Assembly: GCA_019411205.1 (NCBI GenBank) | Contig: DXRF01000047.1 | Location: 1 to 15,310 of the forward strand | Direction: 5' to 3' | DNA from: Parabacteroides sp. | Lineage (GTDB): Bacteria; Bacteroidota; Bacteroidia; Bacteroidales; Tannerellaceae | Length of the DNA stretch: 15,310 bases | Part shown: in pieces, positions 1 to 6,830 of the stretch | Layout: the number at the start of each line of letters is the position of its first letter | Numbering within the stretch: position 1 is the stretch's first letter | Notes under the pieces: model-generated | Seen by the model: only the letters and a program-made list of their open reading frames with translations | Database searches by the model: none | What the model was told of the DNA's origin: nothing | Made by a program: the position numbers and the translations under genes

Positions 1-54
1 CTTAGTCAGTGGTCTGCAAAACCATGTACGGCGGTTCGAATCCGCCAGGAACCT
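1..54 (+). tRNA. tRNA-Cys (GCA), 3' part only
   Basis: This is the 3' two-thirds of a cysteine tRNA; the acceptor 5' strand and most of the D arm lie before the window. The anticodon stem pairs 9-13 with 21-25 (one G-U pair) around a seven-base loop with anticodon GCA at 16-18. The T stem pairs 30-34 with 42-46 around TTCGAAT. Positions 47-53 are the 3' acceptor strand and position 54 is T, which matches the U73 discriminator base used by cysteinyl-tRNA synthetase. CCA is not encoded, because CAA follows, so it must be added after transcription. Confidence 0.93.
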
Positions 55-55
55 C

Positions 56-95
56 AAAAAATCCTCTTAGCAAGTTTTTGTTAAGAGGATTTTTT
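56..95 (+). terminator. Rho-independent terminator after tRNA-Cys
   Basis: A long hairpin pairs 56-69 with 82-95 (core TCCTCTTA with TAAGAGGA). It continues inward through a G-U pair and three more pairs to a GTTT loop at 74-77. A T-rich tract runs to 101. Because the A and T flanks are symmetric, it could also work for transcripts arriving from the right. Confidence 0.88.
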
Positions 96-102
96 ATTTT
101 TG
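95..102 (+). promoter_or_regulatory. Candidate -7 element for the COG1237-type hydrolase gene
   Basis: TATTTTTG matches the Bacteroidetes -7 consensus TAnnTTTG exactly and sits 31 bases before the ATG at 134. No TTG-type -33 element lies at the usual 19-21 base spacing; the nearest TTTG ends at 80, only 14 bases upstream. The motif lies in the T-tail of the tRNA terminator, where a T-rich match could arise by chance. Confidence 0.35.
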
Positions 103-133
103 TCCCGTAATTGGGAATTAAACAGATAAGATT

Positions 134-940
134 ATGCATTACAAGATCACGACACTTGTGGAAAACGCTGTCTACGGGCGAAACCTACAGGCGGAACACG
201 GGCTTTCATTGCTGATTGAAAACGACGAGTATAAAATACTGTTCGATACGGGACAGTCGGATCTGTTTATCCGCAATGCGGCACTTTCGGATATTGATAT
301 TGCGGAAGTGGATTTCCTTATCCTCTCACATGGACATAGCGATCATACAGGGGGATTGAAGCATTTTCTTGCCGCCAATAAAAAAGCTCCCGTTATCTGT
401 AAACAAGAAGTCCTTTACCGGAAGTTTAAAGATAAACGGGAAAATGGAATCATTGGCTCCAACCTGTTGGATGTATCCCGCTTCCGTTTTATCACCAGAC
501 AGACGGAGCTTGTTCCGGGGCTGTTCCTCTTTCCGGACCTTCCGGTCATGAATCCGGAAGATACTCATTTCGAACGATTCTTTACACAAACACCAGAAGG
601 AGTTGTTCCCGATATTTTCAATGACGAACTGGCAATCGCACTGATAGCCGAAAACACTTATTCTGTATTGAGTGCCTGTTCCCACCGGGGAATCACCAAT
701 ATCCTTCAGACTATCAGCAACAGTTTTCCCGGATATACATTCAACCTCTTGGCCGGAGGCTTCCATATCCACAACGCCAAAGACGAGAAATTCAATATCA
801 TAGCAGACTATCTGAAAAATAATCTGCCGGAACAGATCGGGATTTGTCATTGTACGGGTATAGACAAATACGCGTTATTCCGGCAGACATTCGGAAACCA
901 TGTGTTTTACAACTACACGGGAAATACGTTTTATTTATAA
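134..940 (+). CDS. MBL-fold metallohydrolase, COG1237 type
   Basis: This 268-residue protein has a complete metallo-beta-lactamase fold and no signal peptide, so it should be cytoplasmic. The metal-binding motif HGHSDH is at residues 66-71. Later family landmarks are SHRG near 183, GGFH at 208-211 and HCTG at 239-242. This pattern fits the COG1237 group, whose archaeal member is named for a dihydropterin-ribofuranosylaminobenzene phosphate synthase activity; transferring that reaction to a gut bacterium is not justified. The substrate is therefore unknown. The gene follows the tRNA-Cys terminator by 38 bases. Its stop codon lies inside the 3' end of the opposing GH97 gene, so the two converge with a 10-base overlap. 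ATG at 134 is the only start consistent with the family's N-terminal strand. Family is near certain, function low confidence. Confidence 0.9.
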   Translation: MHYKITTLVENAVYGRNLQAEHGLSLLIENDEYKILFDTGQSDLFIRNAALSDIDIAEVDFLILSHGHSDHTGGLKHFLAANKKAPVICKQEVLYRKFKDKRENGIIGSNLLDVSRFRFITRQTELVPGLFLFPDLPVMNPEDTHFERFFTQTPEGVVPDIFNDELAIALIAENTYSVLSACSHRGITNILQTISNSFPGYTFNLLAGGFHIHNAKDEKFNIIADYLKNNLPEQIGICHCTGIDKYALFRQTFGNHVFYNYTGNTFYL

Positions 941-2919
941 ATCTTGGCAGCCCAACCACCGCCGGGAGCCATCTTCACCTTTACCTTGCGATCGGCAGGT
1001 ACCGGTATGACTTCCTTTTTATAATCGCAGGCGGCACGATCGGCATTGATGCCATCTTTGAACAATTCCAGTTTATAATTGCCATCACCCAAGAAAGACA
1101 GGTCAAGTTCCACCTCGCGGGCATCCCAATTCGTCAAAGCACCCACATACCAATCATTACCGTGAAGGCGGGCAATAGCAACAAACTCGCCCATTTTACC
1201 ATCCAGAGCGACCGTCTTTTCCCATACGGTCGGGATATTGGCGATAAATTCCGTACATTCGGGTTCCCGGTTATAATTGGAAGGATTATCGCACAACATA
1301 TTCAGCGGAGATTCGAAGATCACATAAGTAGCCAGCTGATGGCAACGCGTTCCCTGACTCATCGGCTCGGTATAGATCGGAGCATAATTTTTGCGAATCG
1401 CATTACGCATGGCCCCCTGTGTGTAATCCATCGGACCGGCCACCATACGGACAAAAGGAATCGTCACGTCGTAAAGCGGCATATCGTAGGTATTGGCAGC
1501 CCATTTCATATTTTCCAAGCCATGAACGCCTTCGTAGTTGATCACGTTAGGATAAGTACGCTGCAAACCTGTCGGTTTGCAAATACCATGATAGTCGACC
1601 ATCATCTTATATTTCGCACAAGTTTCAGCCCCTCTGTAGAGGAAGTCGATGATCTCCTGGTCGTCGCGATCCATAAAGTCTACCTTGAATCCTTTCACAC
1701 CCATATCGGAATAATGCTTCACCACCTTTTCCATATCCCGGTCGAAAGCATGGTAGCCGGCCCAGAGGATGATTCCGACGTTTTTAGATTTGCCATAATT
1801 CACCAGTTCCGGAATATCGATTTCCGGGATAACCTGCATCAAGTCGGCAGCCATATTGACAGACCAGCCCTCATCGAGAATCACATATTCGATACCATGT
1901 TCGGCAGCGAAATCTATATAATATTTATAGGTTTCAGTATTGATACCGGCACGGAAATCCACATCGTAGATATTCCAGTCATTCCACCAGTCCCAGGCAA
2001 CCTTACCCGGTTTCACCCAAGAGACATCCTGCAGGCGGCAGGGAGAAGCCAGACGATACACCATATCGCAATCGGCCAACTGCTTATCATTCTCGGAAAC
2101 AACAAACACACGCCACGGGAAAGCCCGCGTGCCGCTTGTCTTGGCTATATAGTCTTCGCGCTCTTCCACCAACATCTGCAAATTATTGTGGCCGCCTTGC
2201 TTTTTCACTTTCGGATAAGGGGCGAACACCGGTTTCAACACAGGTTTGTCGGTCGAGTTATTCAAAAACATACCGGGATAATCTTCCAAATCCGCCTCGG
2301 TGATACAGAGTTTCTTTCCACCGTCCAGTTCCACCAAGAACGGAAGGATCATCAGACGCTTGCTGTCCAGCTTCGTGATCGGTTCGTGTACATACGGCTG
2401 CTCGAAAGAGTTCGTGAACTGTTCCTCAAATGTAGCCTTTTTACTGTTCACGTAAGGTGCAAAAGCAGTATGATCGGAAGAGAAAGTATAACCAGCTTCT
2501 TCATCCACCACGATGATATCATTCTTCATCTTCGTCGTGAAACGATAAGCCAGACCATCATTATACATACGGAAAACAAGACCGTAGTTACCCCGAAACG
2601 ACAGTGTCATTTCATTATAGACATCCTGCACTTCCGTCTTTTTATAGAAAGGAGAAGGAATCACTTTATCGACTGCTGCTTTCAGCACTTTCGATACTTT
2701 GGGGCTGGCCCCTAAGACAACTCCGTTTTGCAACGTCATAGAGATCGGAGATGCGGCAAGGACTTCAGTCCCATCGTGTGTAAACGAGAAACGAATATCG
2801 TCGCCCACCGTAACGACGGCTTGCAGTTTTTTGTCCGGCGATTGCAACTGATAGCTTTTCTGTGCCGCCAGTGACATGCTCCCCATCAGGAAGAACACAA
2901 TAAGAGCTTTTAATTTCAT
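931..2919 (-). CDS. Secreted glycoside hydrolase family 97 (alpha-glucosidase/alpha-galactosidase)
   Basis: This is a GH97 enzyme that hydrolyses terminal alpha-linked glucose or galactose, probably in the periplasm. I start it at ATG 2919, giving 662 residues; a TTG at 2928 would only add three residues before a good signal peptide (charged MKLK, hydrophobic stretch, AAQ near 20). The N-terminal beta-sandwich runs to about 280, the catalytic barrel from about 300 to 560, and a C-terminal beta domain follows. LDEGW is at 348-352. Asp414 in KVDFMD occupies the position of the nucleophile of the retaining alpha-galactosidase BT1871 (Asp415, as I recall), where the inverting enzyme SusB has no Asp. 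Glu463 and Glu469 keep the six-residue spacing of the SusB calcium ligand Glu526 and acid Glu532. A retaining mechanism is therefore likely. There is no SusC/SusD pair nearby. Family is sure; sugar specificity is inferred. Confidence 0.94.
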   Translation of the reverse strand: MKLKALIVFFLMGSMSLAAQKSYQLQSPDKKLQAVVTVGDDIRFSFTHDGTEVLAASPISMTLQNGVVLGASPKVSKVLKAAVDKVIPSPFYKKTEVQDVYNEMTLSFRGNYGLVFRMYNDGLAYRFTTKMKNDIIVVDEEAGYTFSSDHTAFAPYVNSKKATFEEQFTNSFEQPYVHEPITKLDSKRLMILPFLVELDGGKKLCITEADLEDYPGMFLNNSTDKPVLKPVFAPYPKVKKQGGHNNLQMLVEEREDYIAKTSGTRAFPWRVFVVSENDKQLADCDMVYRLASPCRLQDVSWVKPGKVAWDWWNDWNIYDVDFRAGINTETYKYYIDFAAEHGIEYVILDEGWSVNMAADLMQVIPEIDIPELVNYGKSKNVGIILWAGYHAFDRDMEKVVKHYSDMGVKGFKVDFMDRDDQEIIDFLYRGAETCAKYKMMVDYHGICKPTGLQRTYPNVINYEGVHGLENMKWAANTYDMPLYDVTIPFVRMVAGPMDYTQGAMRNAIRKNYAPIYTEPMSQGTRCHQLATYVIFESPLNMLCDNPSNYNREPECTEFIANIPTVWEKTVALDGKMGEFVAIARLHGNDWYVGALTNWDAREVELDLSFLGDGNYKLELFKDGINADRAACDYKKEVIPVPADRKVKVKMAPGGGWAAKIYK

Positions 2920-2945
2920 GATTTTCAAATTTAATTAACTGCCGG

Positions 2946-2953
2946 CAAATATA
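2946..2953 (-). promoter_or_regulatory. Candidate -7 element for the GH97 gene
   Basis: On the minus strand this reads TATATTTG, an exact match to TAnnTTTG, 26 bases before the ATG at 2919. A TTTG further upstream is 25 bases away, longer than the usual 19-21 base spacing, so the -33 element is uncertain. Confidence 0.45.
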
Positions 2954-2970
2954 CAGGATTAATCAAGAAA

Positions 2971-2997
2971 TACTTTTGCAAAATTGTCTTATCTTTG
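2971..2997 (+). promoter_or_regulatory. Two candidate -7 elements for the SGNH hydrolase gene
   Basis: TACTTTTG (2971-2978) and TATCTTTG (2990-2997) each match the -7 consensus TAnnTTTG exactly and precede the ATG at 3040 by 61 and 42 bases. Neither has a TTTG at 19-21 bases upstream. The second is better placed for a short leader. The motif is short and the region AT-rich, so at least one may be chance. Confidence 0.35.
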
Positions 2998-3039
2998 TTG
3001 ATATTGTATCATAATAGGGTTATTAAAGAGATAATATTC

Positions 3040-3795
3040 ATGAAAAAGCTTATTTGTTTACTGTTTTGCTATCTGCTTTTCCTTCCGGCCACCGCCCAAT
3101 GGAAATGGCACAATCCGATGGAAGCCGGTTTCCCGGTTATCCAAAATCAAGGATTCACAAAAGAGATCGGAAATTCTTACACACGTCTGCCCGAACGTGC
3201 AAAAGACATGGTAAGCAAGCCGTTGTGGGATCTGTCACGCCATTCGGCAGGACTCGCCATTCATTTCTATAGTGACGCCCCGCAAATCAAAGTTCGCTAT
3301 ACCGTTACCGGTAGCCTGAACATGCCGCATATGCCTTCGACCGGAGTGTCGGGAGTCGATCTCTACAGCATTAACAGCGACGGGAAATGGCATTTTTGTT
3401 TCGGCAACTATTCTTTCAAGGACACGATTACCTATACATATAGTAATATAGGCAAAGACCGTCACCACAAACAAGGTTTCGAATACCGGCTTTATCTGCC
3501 TTTGTACAATGGAGTGAAATGGTTGGAGATCGGTACACCCGAAGATGCGAAACTGGAATTCATCCCGGTTTCTCCCGAAAAGCCGATTGTTCTGTACGGA
3601 ACTTCGATCGCGCAAGGAGCCTGTGCTTCCCGTCCTGCAATGGCGTGGGGAACAATCCTGCAACGTTCGCTGGATTATCCGCTCATAAACCTTGGCTTTT
3701 CCGGCAACGGCAAGTTAGCAAAAGAAGTTTTGCAATTCATCAATGAAACAGATGCCCGGCTGTATATACTGGATTGCATGCCTAACCTTGACTAA
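3040..3795 (+). CDS. N-terminal fragment: signal peptide, GxDLY domain and start of first SGNH domain
   Basis: This 251-residue frame starts at ATG 3040, directly before a typical signal peptide. An in-frame TTG at 2995 would add 15 residues that spoil the signal peptide. It holds the GxDLY domain and the Ser block of the first SGNH domain, but stops at TAA 3793-3795 before the Asp/His block. As a separate protein it would lack a complete catalytic triad. Confidence 0.8.
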   Translation: MKKLICLLFCYLLFLPATAQWKWHNPMEAGFPVIQNQGFTKEIGNSYTRLPERAKDMVSKPLWDLSRHSAGLAIHFYSDAPQIKVRYTVTGSLNMPHMPSTGVSGVDLYSINSDGKWHFCFGNYSFKDTITYTYSNIGKDRHHKQGFEYRLYLPLYNGVKWLEIGTPEDAKLEFIPVSPEKPIVLYGTSIAQGACASRPAMAWGTILQRSLDYPLINLGFSGNGKLAKEVLQFINETDARLYILDCMPNLD

Positions 3796-4792
3796 TCAAA
3801 AAGAAGAGGAGGTGACTGCTCTGGCGGTCGCCGCCGTCAAGCAACTCCGCGAAAAACATTCGGTTCCTATTCTATTGATCGAACACGGAGGCTATAGTAA
3901 CATGTACACGGATTCGACCCAATATAAAGCAGTCGTCCAGGTCAACCGTGCTTCCCGTAAGGCATACGAGCAGATTCAGTCCGAAGGCATCAAAGATGTA
4001 TATTATTTGTCCTGCGAAGAACTGAACCTACCGGCCGACGGTTGGGTGGACTATGTGCACCCGTCCGATCTCGGCATGCAGCAACAGGCGGCAGCCGTAG
4101 AAAGAAAGGTTCGGGAAATCCTGCATATTCCTTTAGGCAGTCAGACAACAACCATTCCTGTCACCCAACGCAGGGAACCGCACATGTATGAATGGCACGC
4201 CCGCCACCGCGCTTTCCTGGAGCAGATACGCAACCATCCGCCTAAAGCTGTAATCTTAGGCAATTCGATCACCCACTATTGGGGTGGCGAACCGGAACAC
4301 CGCAACAAGAACGGACGGGAGGTTTGGGAAAAGGTCATGCGACCTGCCGGTTTCCAGAACTTAGGCTGCGGATGGGATCGTATCGAGAATGTGCTTTGGC
4401 GCGTATACCACGGCGAACTGGACGGCTACAAAGCAGGAAAAGTCGTTTTGATGATCGGCACGAACAACTGTGGCCTGAACAACGACAAAGAGATCGTCGA
4501 AGGTCTTCGCTTCCTCCTTTCGGCCATCCGTCAACGACAACCGGAAGCCTCCGTCAAAGTGATCGGCATCCTCCCCCGCCGCAACCAGGAACAATGGGTA
4601 AGGAACATCAACTTCGATATTAAGGAGATGGTAGAAACGGAAGGTTACGAATTTGCCAATCCGGGAACAGCCCTACTACAGCAAGACGGCAAAATAGACG
4701 AAAGCCTGTTTGTCGGTGATGGCCTCCATCCGAACAACAAAGGGTATGAATTGATTGCCGGAGAGATCTCATCCTCCAACAACAGTTTCTAA
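3743..4792 (+). CDS. C-terminal fragment: end of first SGNH domain and complete second SGNH domain
   Basis: The frame is open from ATG 3743, but the first 16 codons overlap the upstream frame and look unlike protein of this family; homologous sequence begins at the Thr codon at 3791. It carries the Asp/His block of the first domain (D-Y-V-H, residues 103-106 of this frame) and a second SGNH domain with GNSIT at 173-177, GTNN at 239-242 and DGLHPN at 326-331. The second domain is complete. Translated alone it would lack a signal peptide and stay in the cytoplasm, so independent function is doubtful. It converges on the next gene with an 11-base gap. Confidence 0.75.
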   Translation: MKQMPGCIYWIACLTLTNQKEEEVTALAVAAVKQLREKHSVPILLIEHGGYSNMYTDSTQYKAVVQVNRASRKAYEQIQSEGIKDVYYLSCEELNLPADGWVDYVHPSDLGMQQQAAAVERKVREILHIPLGSQTTTIPVTQRREPHMYEWHARHRAFLEQIRNHPPKAVILGNSITHYWGGEPEHRNKNGREVWEKVMRPAGFQNLGCGWDRIENVLWRVYHGELDGYKAGKVVLMIGTNNCGLNNDKEIVEGLRFLLSAIRQRQPEASVKVIGILPRRNQEQWVRNINFDIKEMVETEGYEFANPGTALLQQDGKIDESLFVGDGLHPNNKGYELIAGEISSSNNSF

Positions 4793-4803
4793 AAAATAAT
4801 CTT

Positions 4804-5565
4804 TCATTCGTCTATCAAAATGCGTAACCCGTCGTAGGCCAAATGGACATGAGACGGCAACTCCTTCTCTACTTCCGCACGCAGGCCAATGCGATGACTC
4901 ATGTGAATCAGATAAGTTTCTTTCGGTTTTATCCTTTCGATATTGACAAGAGCTTCCTCCAGCGATTCATGCGTAGGGTGGGTTCCCCGGCGGAGAGCTG
5001 TCAGAATCAGCACATCCAGGCCTTCCAGTTTGGCATACTCTTCTTCCGGAAGATATTTCACATCTGTCAAGTAAGCCATATTGCCGATACGATAGCCGAA
5101 GATCGGCAGTTTTCCGTGCATCACCCGAACCGGCGTAACCGGGATTCCGGCAACCACAAAAGGTTCGTTTCCGATCCGGTGAAGTTCCAGGTTCGGGACT
5201 CCGGGATATTTATGGGCACGGAATACATAAGGGATGCGTGTCTCGATAGCTTCCGCCACATTATCTTCGGCATACACATCCACGCCCTTTTCACGGCAAA
5301 AAGGGCGTAGGTCGTCCAGCCCGCCGACATGATCGTAATGTTCATGCGAAATCAGGACAGCATCCAAATGATACGTCTTGTTGCGGATCACCTGCCAACG
5401 AAAATCCGGGCCGCAATCCAACAAAATCCGTTTACCCTCCGTCTCCACCAGAACGGACGTACGCAGACGCCAATCCCGCTTATCCGAACTGGTACACACC
5501 TCACACTGACAACCTATTTCGGGAACTCCGGTAGAAGTTCCCGTCCCTAAAAACGTAATTTCCAT
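4804..5565 (-). CDS. PhnP-like MBL-fold phosphodiesterase family protein
   Basis: This 253-residue protein belongs to the PhnP group (COG1235), whose E. coli member opens phosphoribosyl 1,2-cyclic phosphate. The active-site metal ligands are visible: H74, H76, D78 and H79 in SHEHYDH, H150, D168 in TDVK and H221. The second, structural zinc site of PhnP is also kept, with C19, C21 and C24 in the pattern CxCxxC and H224 three residues after H221. There is no signal peptide. Its ATG follows the murB stop codon with no base between, so it is surely co-transcribed and probably translationally coupled to murB. No C-P lyase (phn) genes are in the window, so the phosphonate role cannot be assumed; a house-cleaning cyclic phosphodiesterase is one possibility. 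Fold is near certain, substrate is inference. Confidence 0.9.
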   Translation of the reverse strand: MEITFLGTGTSTGVPEIGCQCEVCTSSDKRDWRLRTSVLVETEGKRILLDCGPDFRWQVIRNKTYHLDAVLISHEHYDHVGGLDDLRPFCREKGVDVYAEDNVAEAIETRIPYVFRAHKYPGVPNLELHRIGNEPFVVAGIPVTPVRVMHGKLPIFGYRIGNMAYLTDVKYLPEEEYAKLEGLDVLILTALRRGTHPTHESLEEALVNIERIKPKETYLIHMSHRIGLRAEVEKELPSHVHLAYDGLRILIDE

Positions 5566-6579
5566 TTATCCTACATATTTTACCTCAGGCATAATCTCGA
5601 TGCCGAACCGGTCATGAACAGCCGTACGAATACTTTCGGCAACCAACGCGATCTCATGTCCTTTGGCTTCACCCAAATTAACCAATACCAATGCCTGCTT
5701 CTCATATACGCCGACCGCACCATGCGACTTGCCTTTAAAACCACATTGTTCGATCAACCAGCCTGCCGGAACCTTCACCTTCCCCTCTCCCGCCGGGTAA
5801 GACGGTATATCCGGATATTGCTCTTTCAGCTTCTCGTAATGGGCAACCGGAATAACCGGATTCATAAAGAAACTTCCGGCATTTCCCAATTTATCGGGAT
5901 CAGGCAATTTCTGATGACGGATCGAGATCACGGCCTCCCGCACAGCTTGCAACGTAAGCTCCGGATATTTAGCCAGCTCCTCTTTCAAATTACCGTAATT
6001 GACAGAGAACCGAGGCTTTTTACTCAAGCGTATGTTTATATAAGCAACAATATGCGGGTCGTTATGCTCATTCTTGAAGAAACTGTCCCGATAACCATAA
6101 AGGCATTCTTCATTTGTAAACACACGTTTCTCAAACGAAAGCTGGTTATACGCCTCCACCGTCTCGACCACATCTTTGATTTCCGTACCGTATGCTCCGA
6201 TATTCTGGACAGCGGCAGCTCCGGCTTCGCCCGGAATACCGGACAGGTTTTCTATTCCTCCCCAACCTTCGGACACGGCATAAGCGACTACGTCGTCCCA
6301 TTTCTCGGCAGCTCCGATACGAAGCAATACCGAATCGTCCGTCTCTTCCGCAACAGAGATACCTTTTATCTGCGAGTGCAAGATAACCCCGTTAAAATCA
6401 TTTATGAATAACAGATTACTGCCACTTCCGATATGCAACGACAAACATTCCTGAAAATATTCGTCCCGGAAGATCCGTTCCAATTCTTCTTCATTCATAT
6501 ATTCCATAAACCAACGGGTCTTCACCGGAAGGTGAAAAGTATTATGTTTCTCCAGCGAGTAATTCTCTTCTATTCTCAT
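5566..6579 (-). CDS. murB: UDP-N-acetylenolpyruvoylglucosamine reductase MurB (type I)
   Basis: MurB reduces UDP-GlcNAc-enolpyruvate to UDP-MurNAc with NADPH and FAD, the second committed step of peptidoglycan synthesis, in the cytoplasm. The 337-residue length matches the E. coli type. The FAD-binding loop GSGSNLLF is at 51-58 and GIPGEAGAAAVQNIGAYG at 114-131. YGYRDS at 161-166 gives the type I Tyr163/Arg164 pair. GNAGSFFMNP has the catalytic Ser at 236, and the C-terminal EIMPEVKYVG holds the catalytic Glu at 332. The gene begins at ATG 6579, diverges from the HU gene across about 250 bases, and is followed directly by the PhnP-like gene. Confidence 0.97.
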   Translation of the reverse strand: MRIEENYSLEKHNTFHLPVKTRWFMEYMNEEELERIFRDEYFQECLSLHIGSGSNLLFINDFNGVILHSQIKGISVAEETDDSVLLRIGAAEKWDDVVAYAVSEGWGGIENLSGIPGEAGAAAVQNIGAYGTEIKDVVETVEAYNQLSFEKRVFTNEECLYGYRDSFFKNEHNDPHIVAYINIRLSKKPRFSVNYGNLKEELAKYPELTLQAVREAVISIRHQKLPDPDKLGNAGSFFMNPVIPVAHYEKLKEQYPDIPSYPAGEGKVKVPAGWLIEQCGFKGKSHGAVGVYEKQALVLVNLGEAKGHEIALVAESIRTAVHDRFGIEIMPEVKYVG

Positions 6580-6604
6580 TTCGCGTATGTTTTATTTTGC
6601 TGGA

Positions 6605-6612
6605 CAAAAGTA
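6605..6612 (-). promoter_or_regulatory. Candidate -7 element for murB
   Basis: The minus strand reads TACTTTTG, an exact TAnnTTTG match 25 bases before the murB ATG. A TTG at 6631-6629 lies 16 bases upstream, shorter than the usual spacing, so the -33 element is unclear. Confidence 0.4.
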
Positions 6613-6704
6613 ACGATAAATATCAAATCAATCAGCAGGTATATAAAAAAGCCTTTCAAATATCGCAGCCAAAGACCATTTAACTTTTTTTGTTCCGCAA
6701 ATCG

Positions 6705-6729
6705 TAACAAATGCATATACGTGTTGTTA
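6705..6729. repeat. Dyad between divergent murB and HU genes
   Basis: TAACAA at 6705-6710 and TTGTTA at 6724-6729 are perfect inverted arms around a 13-base centre. It lies in the AT-rich 6580-6830 intergenic region, between the candidate promoters of the two genes. A protein-binding site is possible, but six-base arms in AT-rich DNA arise by chance quite often. I see nothing else structured in this intergenic stretch beyond the two -7 candidates. Confidence 0.25.
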
Positions 6730-6791
6730 AATAAGAAATGAACGTTGATTTCTTTATATGCAAAAGTGATACAACATATCAATGAAAAGCG

Positions 6792-6799
6792 TACATTTG
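6792..6799 (+). promoter_or_regulatory. Candidate -7 element for the HU gene
   Basis: TACATTTG matches TAnnTTTG exactly and ends 31 bases before the ATG at 6831, giving a short AT-rich leader. No TTG is found at the expected -33 position. Confidence 0.45.
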
Positions 6800-6830
6800 C
6801 CCTGAATATCATCAATTAATAAAAAAATTC

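Larger units (their letters stand above)
3040..4792 (+). pseudogene. Secreted double-domain SGNH/GDSL hydrolase, interrupted by a one-base frameshift
   Basis: Two open frames form one ancestral gene. Frame one ends ...CMPNLD-stop at 3795. Dropping one base at about 3790 lets it continue as LTNQKEEEV into the second frame, giving 583 residues. Domain order in the joined protein: Sec signal peptide (1-20); a GxDLY-type beta domain with GVDLY at 105-109; a first SGNH domain with the nucleophile motif GTSIAQG (Ser189), GFSGNG near 219 and D-Y-V-H (Asp337, His340); and a second SGNH domain with GNSIT (Ser409), GTNN and DGLHPN (Asp560, His563). The break separates the first catalytic Ser from its Asp/His pair. 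The family removes acyl groups, commonly acetyl, from carbohydrates; the substrate here is unknown. The rest of both frames is clean, so the lesion is either recent or a sequencing error. Calling it a pseudogene depends on that. Confidence 0.75.

Noticed and set aside
844..2715. A 623-codon plus-strand open frame antisense to the GH97 gene
   Set aside because: It is rich in His, Ile, Arg and Phe, has no recognisable domain, and lies wholly opposite a clear GH97 enzyme. Open antisense frames of this kind follow from codon bias.
2920..3039. Sus-type polysaccharide utilisation locus around the GH97 gene
   Set aside because: There is no SusC, SusD, hybrid sensor or anti-sigma gene in the window. 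Only isolated enzymes are visible.
3743..3790. ATG 3743 as the true start of an independent second hydrolase
   Set aside because: The 16 codons before 3791 only read through the upstream frame's coding bases, and the resulting protein would lack a signal peptide and begin in the middle of an SGNH domain.
3787..3800. Programmed +1 frameshifting in the SGNH gene
   Set aside because: The site CTT GAC TAA lacks a recognisable slippery codon with a stop in the decoding position, as at prfB, and there is no visible stimulatory element. A simple indel explains it better.
6576..6812. A minus-strand frame of about 78 codons upstream of murB whose stop overlaps the murB ATG as ATGA
   Set aside because: The ATGA overlap is tempting and there is one hydrophobic stretch, but the frame is AT-rich, resembles no family I know, spans the candidate murB promoter and runs into the HU promoter region.
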